Positions 55,089-64,000 of a stretch of DNA of 64,000 nt are shown here, in pieces. The notes beneath the pieces are model-generated. The model was not told the DNA's origin. It was given only the letters and a program-made list of their open reading frames with translations, and did no database searches. Position 1 is the stretch's first letter. The number at the start of each line of letters is the position of its first letter. A program made the position numbers and the translations under genes. Source of the stretch: Asparagopsis taxiformis (taxonomy: Eukaryota; Rhodophyta; Florideophyceae; Bonnemaisoniales; Bonnemaisoniaceae); contig JALQPE010002009.1 of assembly GCA_030407315.1 (NCBI GenBank), positions 1 to 64,000 on the forward strand, read 5' to 3'.

Positions 55089-58000
55089 TCACTTCAATTT
55101 CGAATTGCCCTCCCAATGTCCAACGACATATTCTCCTTCTTCACTTTGACGCTGCTCAGTTTTGAGGAATATGTGAGATCGGATCGGGAACTTGTATTGA
55201 AGACCCTTATCGCTCTCAAAGCCTTCCTCGTGGTGATAAACATCCCCTCGGCAGACAAGAACAGAATATGGTGGTACTTCACACCTCTTCATTGGAACTC
55301 TGTATAACTCTCTGTTGGGATGTGATAAACAGACATGACTGTAGGGTGCAAGCACGAGGCCGAATCCATCTGCGCCGCTTGACATCATGAAGTAGGATGG
55401 CGGAGAAGGGGGACTGTTAACTTCATCGATTCCCACTTCATAGTCTGTATGTCCAGCACGAGGTTTAGTCCGCTCTCCAGTCAGCACTAAAGTAGTTCCA
55501 GTGCTGGGGAAGGCCATCGGGTCCTTCCCACTAGTCCTCAATTCCAAACCTTCCGCACAAATACCTAGACCGAGCTCAACAATCATCTTCTTCCGATAGA
55601 GATTATTATTGTTATCCTCGAGGTCATCACATAAGCTCTTCCGCTTTGTTATAAAGATTCCTCTGCCCTTCTCACCTTCTTCATCAGAGTTTTTCCCATC
55701 CATCATAGCCATGCACCACGGTGTCCAGTCCGGATCTCTGCGGGTGTCACCGGATTCAGAGTTCTTCTTGGCATCCTCGAGACGTTCCTCAAACAACGCA
55801 GAAAAATGAAGGAGCAGTTCGTGGATCGCATCTGCAGTAGTAGAAGACTTGAATATTCCGTCCAGAATTGTAAACCCAACCAAGTCTATTTCATTTCGTT
55901 TCTCTCGGAAATAAGCCCTCGAGAGAAACTCAGCGGAAACATTTTGTGCCGAATAGGCACTCGCTGCTGCTTCAGCGACCTCGGCTCGAAGCGTATCGAC
56001 CAGTTTCCCATTCACATAGTATTTCATTCGACTGTCGGGATGAATGATAACAGGCAGTTTCGCTTCTATACCTTCCTCCACATCTTTGTCAGGGACATCA
56101 TTTTGTTGCCTGTCCGAATACTGACCTCCTTGAACCGCGTGGACTGCAGCGTCTTTGCCGGATTGCAAATTTGCGTCTTCACGCATCTTTTGCTTCTTCT
56201 TCTGCCGCGGCCTGCTGGTATCCTCTCCCACCAGGTCAATAACCTCTTGAGGGGTGACATCCACCAATTTCCGTTTGGATCGTAGAATCATTGGCGGCGT
56301 CTCCGTATTCCTCGGCTTTGCCTTTAAGGGCACGAAACCACTGCTGTGCTTGGCTTTCATCAACTTCCTAGGCGTAGAACTGGTAACAGGTGTTTCCGTG
56401 TCCTCCAGCTCAGGTAAAACAGGTAGGCCGACATCCGCTGTAGATAACATAGCGTCTCCAGTGCCATCACCCTGATTTCGTACACCTTTCATCGGGTCCT
56501 CCGTTGTCCTTCCAGAAGAATGTTCGGGACATTCTTCGCGGACATCTTTCGTTCCAGACCCATCGCTCTTCCTAGATTCAGGACCTCCTTCACCATCTCG
56601 ACCAGTTCTTGGATGACCAACTGACATATTCGCCGGCGACTTTCCACCCTGCTCTGGTCTGAGCGTGGCACTTCCGGCTGCCACTGGGCTAGGTGGTTGT
56701 TGCAGGTCATTTTCATCACCGTGGTCATTTCTTCCTCGATTTGCACCAGTTGGTTCAAGCTCTTGAGTTCCTACGTTCTTCTGCAACACATCCCCAACTT
56801 CACAATCTCCAGGTTTCGAAGAATTGTTCTCGGTAGGCGCAGTAGGCACTGCGCGGTCCGTTGTAACCTGCTTTGCGCTTTCGGAATCTGCCGCTTTCCC
56901 TGTCGCCTCTTCACCAACCTGTGTTGCAGCACCGACCTCAGCGTTAACACGATCCGATATTTCCAGACTGCCCTGTGTCTGCTGTTGGGTAAGTACATTT
57001 GGACTCTGTACCACGTCCGAGCGATCAATGGCAGCATTTGAAGTATCACCATACGATGCGGATTGTTGTCGTGGTCGAGGTGCAGTATTCCCTTCCAAGG
57101 ATTTTCGCCTAGTCCGCCTTTCCTGCACACCTATTTCAGGCGCGACGGAATGGTCGAGAGAGTCATCCGATAGAATTGGGCCGTTGAAAACCACATAACG
57201 GATTTCTTTCATCATAGACCGCGTCAATGCTGCACGTATACCTCTCCCAGTTGGTGCGTCGGAAGGATAGAAATCTTTGAGGACAGTCAAAATGCGATAT
57301 CGTATGGTTTTTCGTGTTCGTCCACCTGGCTCCGGTACTTCATGTAACTTCCTGAAACATGGATGAGGTGAGGAATGCCAGGAGTTTTCTTTCCGTACAG
57401 CTTTCTCAAGTATGTCATATATTTCACACATGCTGTAGCACCACTTTTGCGCGCATGTCTTTAGACTTATACCACCATCTCCTTTCCTACGTTTCCACAT
57501 CGTCCACATTGCAGTGAGCTCTAGAATGACAAGTTTGGTGTCCACCGAAGCTTTTCGAAACGCAGAAGCGAATAGGACGTCCACAGTGCATCCCTGCATA
57601 TTCTTCGAGTCTGGCGGACTAGTTTCAGTTGCAAATCGACTTGGGATAGCTGACCAATGTTCGAACGCCGGGTTATTTACGTCTCCGAAGCCCTGCGCAA
57701 TCGAAACGTACTTCATCATAATTCCTTCCTGACAACCTGGAATGACCTTGTTCTCGACTACAACTTTTGTGCACACATTTACCTTCGCCTTCATCAAGCC
57801 CTTCATCATCATGAACTTCATGACCGTACAGACGTGGTCAGCAATAGAAACTTCTATCACGTCATGAGTCTTTTCGTTCAGCTTCTGCGATATTCGCATC
57901 ACTTCAAGAGGATGAAACATTTCACGGGTTCCAGGTGGTCGGATGAAGTCAACGCTAATGCTCCTCAGTCTCCATCGATCAGCAACTGTCGGTTTGTTTT

Positions 58001-58613
58001 CCACAATCGACTGCAAAGCGCTGATACGATGACCTCCATCAATGCACTGCAGTTTCTTCCGTCCGTCTGACCCCATTGTTTCACAGATGGTCATTCGGGT
58101 GCCAGTTTCCAGAAACCCCTCGGTAGATATTTTGCTGACCAGATCGCGCACTCTGGCCTCCTGCACAAGACGAGAAGTTGATTCCGGTTTGGCAACATCT
58201 AGCGGATTGATCATTTTAGGTTCAGTCCTGCATTCGACAATGTTGATGTCAATCCCCATCACAGACTCTTCTGATGCTTCCATGCCAGCAGGACTCCCCT
58301 CGCCTTCACGGACGTTAGACCTCTCCCTGTTTTTCGATTTCACCGTCCCAGGAGTAGATGGAAAGCGTAGAGTGTTTTTCCCAGATGGTGATATATCGCC
58401 AAGGGTTTTTGCTGCCTCTATCATGGCAGCGTCTGCTCCCTGAATGGGTGTCTGGCTATCTGCCGTCTCCCTTCCCGCTGCAGACGGAGCCCCTCCATCA
58501 GCAGAACCTCCGGAGGGTGTTTTATCACCGCCTACCGTCGTTGCAAGTCTCTCTGCAACGCTTTCGACGGTATCCTTTGGTTCCGCAGCGCGCTCAGTGT
58601 CGCTTCCGGCCAT
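55089..58613 (-). CDS. intact ParB-2OG/Fe(II) dioxygenase fusion protein (copy 3)
   Basis: A single 1,174-codon frame from ATG 58613 to TGA. The order is: Ser/Gly-rich start; ParB core IDGGHRISAL at residue 191; FIRPPGTREMFHPLEVMRISQ; a helical region to about 450; a long disordered, acidic linker (about 500-830); a helical block (SRMKYYVNGKLVDTLRAE). The dioxygenase domain follows, with H1055-T-D1057, SYFMMSSGADGFGL, His pair 1127-1128 and R near 1145. These are the expected metal and 2-oxoglutarate residues of the double-stranded beta-helix fold. The TET/JBP, phytanoyl and other branches share this pattern, and I cannot place it by eye. Neighbour genes are another copy and the transposase, all on minus. 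It is the best-preserved member and defines the architecture. Confidence 0.87.
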   Translation of the reverse strand: MAGSDTERAAEPKDTVESVAERLATTVGGDKTPSGGSADGGAPSAAGRETADSQTPIQGADAAMIEAAKTLGDISPSGKNTLRFPSTPGTVKSKNRERSNVREGEGSPAGMEASEESVMGIDINIVECRTEPKMINPLDVAKPESTSRLVQEARVRDLVSKISTEGFLETGTRMTICETMGSDGRKKLQCIDGGHRISALQSIVENKPTVADRWRLRSISVDFIRPPGTREMFHPLEVMRISQKLNEKTHDVIEVSIADHVCTVMKFMMMKGLMKAKVNVCTKVVVENKVIPGCQEGIMMKYVSIAQGFGDVNNPAFEHWSAIPSRFATETSPPDSKNMQGCTVDVLFASAFRKASVDTKLVILELTAMWTMWKRRKGDGGISLKTCAQKWCYSMCEIYDILEKAVRKENSWHSSPHPCFRKLHEVPEPGGRTRKTIRYRILTVLKDFYPSDAPTGRGIRAALTRSMMKEIRYVVFNGPILSDDSLDHSVAPEIGVQERRTRRKSLEGNTAPRPRQQSASYGDTSNAAIDRSDVVQSPNVLTQQQTQGSLEISDRVNAEVGAATQVGEEATGKAADSESAKQVTTDRAVPTAPTENNSSKPGDCEVGDVLQKNVGTQELEPTGANRGRNDHGDENDLQQPPSPVAAGSATLRPEQGGKSPANMSVGHPRTGRDGEGGPESRKSDGSGTKDVREECPEHSSGRTTEDPMKGVRNQGDGTGDAMLSTADVGLPVLPELEDTETPVTSSTPRKLMKAKHSSGFVPLKAKPRNTETPPMILRSKRKLVDVTPQEVIDLVGEDTSRPRQKKKQKMREDANLQSGKDAAVHAVQGGQYSDRQQNDVPDKDVEEGIEAKLPVIIHPDSRMKYYVNGKLVDTLRAEVAEAAASAYSAQNVSAEFLSRAYFREKRNEIDLVGFTILDGIFKSSTTADAIHELLLHFSALFEERLEDAKKNSESGDTRRDPDWTPWCMAMMDGKNSDEEGEKGRGIFITKRKSLCDDLEDNNNNLYRKKMIVELGLGICAEGLELRTSGKDPMAFPSTGTTLVLTGERTKPRAGHTDYEVGIDEVNSPPSPPSYFMMSSGADGFGLVLAPYSHVCLSHPNRELYRVPMKRCEVPPYSVLVCRGDVYHHEEGFESDKGLQYKFPIRSHIFLKTEQRQSEEGEYVVGHWEGNSKLK

Positions 58614-58889
58614 TGCAAAGATTTGGACGCGTAGAGAAGCCGTTCAGGATAACAAAGATACCTTTTCTCTCCGACTACACGATCAAGAGATATTCCTCTT
58701 TCAAGGTGGTATTTGGCGGGAAACGATCTCCCTACACGTCTAAACGTGAAATATCAGTTATTGATTCACCTTCCACGCGCTCCAATTGTATTCGGCCATC
58801 TGTCATTCCTCGACGAAGGACTTCCCACACACAATTCCTTCGTTCCCAAAACCATCCCATTGCCATGAATCATAGTACTCCACTTGTCA

Positions 58890-58965
58890 CTGGAGCCAAA
58901 AAACTATACCGGGTATTATTTTCCACTTCATTGGCCAGGTGCCGGCTCTCCATTGGATTATGCGA
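58890..58965. repeat. worn hairpin with GGGTATTATT half-core
   Basis: ACTATACCGGGTATTATTTTCCACTTCATTGGCC has one complete and one decayed arm of the AATAATACC/GGTATTATT unit. It lies between the ParB-dioxygenase start and the transposase end, as elsewhere in this element. Confidence 0.65.
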
Positions 58966-59215
58966 ACTCAACTTTGTGGAACTAGGAGTCCTGCAACTCG
59001 CGGCTCCATCTCTAGTACCAATGGCGTCATACGTACGTAAGTGCGTACGCTCTTCGCAAAACACACTTTATTTGTGCGCATGGAACAAAAGCCCACTCTA
59101 TTCTTCAAACGACATGTACAAATTTTGTATAGCATTTGTTGGAAGACTTGATCAGGACTGCTGCTAAATGAATTACGAAAGTTTACTGATGTATTAAACA
59201 CTGTGCTGGAACACT

Positions 59216-62200
59216 CTATGCTGAACGTGGTGGGTATCCATCTTCTCTAGTTAAGACGCTCACTTCACCACCAGAAAGAATATCACTATTGTGCTCTACA
59301 ATGCCACTTTGTCTATCGTATGAACAAACTCCTGACTCGCAGTTATGTACGTGCAAAACTTCTCGGACCCCGTCGTTCATTTCAACGTGAACTATAGTAT
59401 CATTCCCACCTTTCCGGTACATACCGTCTCCAGTGCATGTCAAGGGAATGCAGACAGCATATGGAGTTTTCTGCTTCCATTTCTTTGCCTTCTTCTCCTC
59501 TCCTTGCCCTACCACAATAAAAAAGGACAATGTGACGAAAAGGACACGTCTAGAACATGTGAATTCCTCCATGCTCGTCCTGCTATGGGCGGGTACTACT
59601 ATACCAGCATCATACCATCCATCTTTGCACACTGCTTGAATGATGCTTCCAGGTTCAGCACGCCCTAACCTCGATTCGCTCTCAGATCCCTCATGACTAG
59701 TGCGCACTCTTTGTGCAGCAGTGAGCCACCATAGTCGTTCACCATGTTGAGACCCGTTTACCTGTCTGGTTCTGAGAAAAGTTTCAGAAGCTTTACGTAT
59801 CCTTGCCATCATGACGGTTTCTTCTGCCGGAACATTTTTCGCGTCTTCAACAGATTCCCCTCGCCACCGCGTGATTGGACAGTGGGTGCTCACCATAGTA
59901 CTGCTCCTCTCTGATATGAGATGGAATACAGGACTTAAGAAGCATCTTTTTGCTGCCTCTTCTGTCGCATGTGGACTCTCCGAAATTCCTTTTCCTAGTG
60001 CAAAATACACGCGTCTGCAATCGGCAGACGTCCATTGTTTTGTATTGTGACCTACCGCACCCAGCGTGATGGCTATTCGTGCGAGCCAGTCATCGGCCAT
60101 GATGAGCTCCATTGATGACAGATGTTCATTCTTATGGTTCGAGTTTCGAACCCCTCTTTTAAGAGGCTGGTGCATTCTCTCGAATAAAAGCTCTTCCACA
60201 TGTTTCGCAGCTCCAAAAGCTGGTAATGTATGTACGCAAAATTCTATCAACCGATGCAAGTTCGGTTTGTCCAGATGTTTCATTGCAATAGGATCCTTCT
60301 TGCATACCTCATGCAGTTCTTTCATATAGTCTGAAACAAGAGCTAGAATGTGGTCATGGCGTCCGCCATTCTCGGCCTCGAACCTCCTGGTTGACTCAAG
60401 TCCATCTATCCACCATGTTGGGATGAATCGAATGCTGGCAACAACCATTTGAAACTTTTTCAGCAAACGAAGAATACGTTCAAGTTTTTCATACCCGTCC
60501 CAAGAGTTCCCGATGACGATACGAAATGCCGAATAAAATGCTTGGGGAGCTACAACGAGAACAGCGAATATATCGCTCATGTTCATCGATAATAGGTAGT
60601 TCTGCCCGAATACCTGACTCTGACTACTCAAACAGAACATTCGGAGGGTATTCAGTAGAACTGTTTCCGCAACATTTCGAATTACAGGTGTTGCTGCAGT
60701 GATTGTCGCATTCATCACATCTTGAGCCAGTCCGGAGAGCAGATGGTCTGGGGCAACTACAGCAGAGCGATATGGATCGAATTGACAAGGAACAACTGGA
60801 ACTCCTTCTTCGTTTGTAGGAACTCCTCTCCGCACACGATTAAGGGATTCACTCAAATTATGGAGTGCCTTATTCTCAATCGGATCTAGGCTTAGTCCAA
60901 GAACTTTGAGCTGATCTTGCGATGCGACTTCCCTCACAAGCTTGTTTCGGTGCATTCCTCGGGCATGCGTACTCATCTGACTGTTTAGCAATGCTGTGTA
61001 TGCATTTCGTGAACCTCCACTGCTGCTCATATCTTGCTTTTCGAAAATGCAGCTATGGCATGGTGTATTACTGGTGTGTCCACGGACATCCAGAGTATGC
61101 GAAACAGCTGGGTAATCTCCGATAAATCCAACAGGATCCAGGAATATGACCACGTCTTCTCCATTTGCATCTTTCGCTGGAAAACCGTCTGTACTTCCCT
61201 TCACAATGTCGGGTACAACTCTCTCAATTACAACATTTGTTGAAACTCCCGGGGGAACGAATCCAAGAACGCGGACTGCGTGGAAGCTTGCTCTCTTGCT
61301 TGGCTGTATGCCTAATGGAAGCATATAGCAGCCACCAAAACTTCCTTTCCGGCTTGTGAACGGCTGGAAGTCATCAGCATATAGCAGAAATCGGTATACG
61401 ATATATTTCCTGCCATCTGAAAGATTCCCCTCACTGCAGGCATCCATACGTTTAGAGCCGGGGTGCCATCTAGACCTCTTGTCTGGAGCTCCTATGAGCT
61501 GGACGTCTTTCACCCGAATTTGTTCGCGATGTAGCTGCCCAGTTGCTCCCCTTGTGGAGCAAATGAGAAAAGTCGCATGTTCAGAGCGTCCCTTTTTCAG
61601 ATGTCTGTTCACGAGTAGTAACTCTTCAAATGTGCTCCCATCAGACTTACTTTTTGGCCGAAACAGAGTGATAGCGTCACCTGCCCGAATATCATTGTTG
61701 CAATGTTCTCCGTCGAGCGTTGTGGTGGAGACGACACGCCTCGCATTTCTTTTCTCAGTTTCTTCCATTGCATCGATTTGCGGGCCTATCACATCTTCCA
61801 TATTTGATTCTTGTTGTTCTTCTCCGGTTGCAAGATAACTTGCAATGATGATAGCTTCAATTCTCCAGTCACTCCTTGCTGCTGCAAAACTTCTTCTGCT
61901 CCTAGAATTCTTTCCAGTTTCGATGTTCTTTCCCTGTTTCGTTCTGGCTCCTCCCAGCTTAGCCACCAGGGCCTCTTGATTTGTCGTCGGCATACATATG
62001 ATCCTCAACTCGTCTCCATGTCGGGCGTATACCTTTCTGTGCATCTTGTGACCGTCATGATCTGATGCACTTACCGAAATGCGATGGAATGGGTCATTCA
62101 GAACAGCTGAACGGCATTTGACAATGAAAGAGTTTTCAATACTTTCTGAAGCAATTTGATATGCTTCATCTTCTCTTTCATCACTATTATCCCTTTTACT

Positions 62201-62921
62201 AGACTTTATGCAGTCCAGAATGGGTCCGGTCTGTATATCCCTTTCCGCCCATGTGCTCGGTAGCACGACTCGTACCGATGTAGTACAATGAGCTCTACGG
62301 CTACTAGACAGTCCTGGAGACATCTTTCCAAGCCTAGAGCCGCTTTTTGTTACATCTATTTCACACGTTGTATCCATGCTTTGTGGGAAACATGTTTTCA
62401 GAATGAACGGTAAAATGACTTTCCTCATGTACGAGTCGCTAGGTGCTTGATCCGAAATGTCCCGCTTGAAATTAGACATCTCACGCATACCTTCATAGTC
62501 CTTGCGTTTCATCCGTAGCGTTCCACTAAGCAATATTATTGCAGAGAATACTGGCCAGGTCAGCAGTTTATCCACAAGTCCGCGGTCATCTTCCGCTGCC
62601 TCTTCTCCGTCGTGGTCATCACAGCTCTCGGCCGAGCTTTCCTCAGAGCCTATCGTTTCTTCTTCTCTGGTAACTTTTCCAGCCTCAAAAAATCCAATGT
62701 GCTCTTCTCCATTGCCACTAGAAATATTCTCGTCTTCAGCAGATGCTTTTCCGACGTTTTCGTCCGGTATATCGGCGTGAACCTCTCGAATGTTTCGTTC
62801 GAAACTAGCGGGTTTCCCCATTTTCGTGCCTTGTCCCACTTTCGTATGGGATTGACAATGATTCAAACCTTCTCCGGGTTCTTCGAGGTGTACCTTTCTT
62901 CCGAACAGCTGTTCGTTTCAT
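59216..62921 (-). CDS. CACTA/KDZ-type transposase copy B (nearly intact)
   Basis: ATG 62921 opens MKRTAVRKKGTPRR. An A-run one base shorter than in copy A near 62818 breaks the first 40 codons from the 1,216-codon frame (62866-59216), which itself opens with TTG. Acidic N-terminus; then LLYADDFQPF and GFVPPGVSTNVVIERVVPD; a GDYPAVSHTLD...CHSCIFEK zinc pair; DHLLSGLAQDVMNA; and KHVEELLFERMHQPLKRG. The C-terminus is Tudor-like (GSIIQAVCKDGWYDAGIVV). LYADDFNPF-type and GxPPG-type segments are typical of CACTA (Tnp2) transposases, and the end sequence CACTA agrees. With the KDZ/Plavaka-like marks in copy 1, I assign the wider group only. Confidence 0.8.
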
Positions 62922-64000
62922 CTCTTCTCTTTGGATTCGAGAGAACCTTGCACAAATTGTGGATTAGTGTCAACTAGTAGGCAACTAATAAGATGGTATC
63001 CGTCTCTTTTTAACCAGGCCACTGTAATAGTTTATGGTACCTATATTTTCTTACCGTTACATCTTATCGAAAACTTCACACTGACTAGTGTCCTACCTAA
63101 CTCAAGGAACAGGTGACTTGATTTCCCATGTTGGGTTCTTCAGCGAGCTTTAATGCCTCCAACGATTCCTGCTTCCTTTTCTGAATGAAATACACGAATC
63201 ATTTACAATTTAGCTTCAGTACATGGTATAATAGGCCTCAATAGTAATCTTGTTATGGTAATAAACTATATATAGATGAGAACACGGTTGCAATTCTCTT
63301 TCGGATTGTCTACTACTCTAATTTACAGCATTTATTCGATGTTTCTCCTTCAGTATGCAGCTAAACATCATTACCAAGACTTTTAGGTTGGTTTGACATT
63401 TCGTAGGGGCATGATTTCTATTTCTGCTAATTTATCACGTCCAGAAAATTTGACAGATCATCCGCTGCCACATCATCGTCTGCCAAATCATCTGCCTTCC
63501 AGTTACGACGAGGTCATTATGAGTGGATGAGCTGTCTATTTAAGGCTGTTGATGCGCGACGTATAGGACCATTTCATCATCCGGTATCATGAAGATGACA
63601 GGTAAGGCTGGTACGTTGTCGAGTAGGTATCTTTCCCCTCTCTCATTTCTTTCCACATGCTTTCCATGAAAGATAGTGCACTAACCATAAATATCGTTTT
63701 CGCTGATCCTATTCTAGTCTATTGATTGCAAATGATTCTGGCATAGGTATTGGTTGTAGGTTGGAATGACGAAAGCTTGCAAGCTTTCGTCATTCCAACC
63801 TACAACCAATACCTTTGCACGCAAAAATAGTTCAATGATGGTAAGTTTGTTCATTCCATTCATACTCATGTTCTTCTCATCCTTTACAATACTTTTCTAT
63901 ATCCGATTGCTAACCTGTTGCAAATCATCTGTAATGGTGTTTATTGCCCTCCTGTCTGAACATCACATGTATTTTGAAACAGCAAGGAACTCGATTTGCT
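60908..64000 (-). repeat. right arm of the long inverted repeat
   Basis: It matches 38957-42063 inverted at about 98% and continues past the window edge. The arm covers the 5' half of the transposase, its upstream region and the 70-bp palindrome. 62922-64000 holds no gene. Confidence 0.93.
63745..63814. repeat. perfect 70-bp palindrome
   Basis: Two 35-base arms match without mismatch around AAGCTTG|CAAGCTT. The centre is at 63779/63780. It lies about 820 bp upstream of the transposase ATG. Confidence 0.97.

Larger units (their letters stand above)
42064..64000 (+). mobile_element. CACTA-type element 2 carrying ParB, methyltransferase-SET and dioxygenase genes
   Basis: The left end CACTACGGTGTTG with subterminal repeats is at 42064, preceded by CTC, a possible 3-bp target duplication. 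Cargo in order: coiled-coil gene (+), unrecognised gene (-), ParB-methyltransferase-SET (+), two ParB-dioxygenase genes (-), transposase (-). No matching right end (CAACACCGTAGTG) is seen before 64000, so the element should continue past the window. That the whole stretch is one element is inference, based on the transposase, the shared hairpins and the shared protein families. Confidence 0.6.

Noticed and set aside
59216..62866. Translation start at 62866
   Set aside because: That codon is TTG. Copy A shows an ATG further upstream (62921 here), with the intervening frame lost to a one-base difference.

Overview
This is eukaryotic nuclear DNA made almost entirely of mobile elements. There are long intron-free coding regions, an LTR retrotransposon with a chromodomain integrase, CACTA-type DNA transposon ends and many fold-back repeats. 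I see no rRNA, tRNA, CRISPR or bacterial operon structure. A repeat-rich, intron-poor genome such as a red alga or a fungus would fit, but nothing here fixes the lineage.

1-14640: a complete 13.4-kb Ty3/gypsy chromovirus (675-14115; LTRs of 654 and 656 bp; 5-bp target duplication GTCTC) sits inside what looks like the LTR of an older retroelement. It encodes gag, protease, RT, RNase H and integrase-chromodomain on +. A 5-kb 3' region holds a 350-bp tandem duplication and an unexplained, frame-broken gene on the opposite strand. 14641-17600: C-rich, G-poor satellite DNA and a perfect 38-bp palindrome.

18191-29453: a CACTA/Plavaka-KDZ-type transposase (+), a coiled-coil protein (-) and a DNA amino-methyltransferase fused to a SET domain (-). 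This stretch ends at a CACTA terminus with subterminal repeats. 30045-33968: a ParB-like domain fused to a 2-oxoglutarate/Fe(II) dioxygenase-like domain, flanked by repeats carrying a 16-bp perfect palindrome. 34-39 kb: repeat debris, a duplicated 5' end of the ParB-dioxygenase gene, and an inverted chromovirus fragment.

38957-64000: a truncated transposase copy is cut exactly at 42063/42064 by a second CACTA-type element that runs past the window end. That element carries a coiled-coil gene, an unrecognised gene, ParB-methyltransferase-SET, two ParB-dioxygenase genes and a nearly intact transposase. Hairpins with a shared core (AATAATACC/GGTATTATT) lie in most of the gaps between its genes. 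The transposase regions form inverted arms of at least 3.1 kb.

The main result is that two CACTA-type elements share one gene set: transposase, coiled-coil protein and ParB-methyltransferase-SET, with ParB-dioxygenase inside or beside them. A DNA-base writer, a histone-type methyltransferase and a likely base or protein oxidase, each tied to a ParB-like module, suggest transposons that manage their own chromatin or base modification. Most genes are broken, by single-base length changes (often in homopolymers) or by in-frame stops that fit C-to-T changes. This is either real decay or, for the indels, sequence error.
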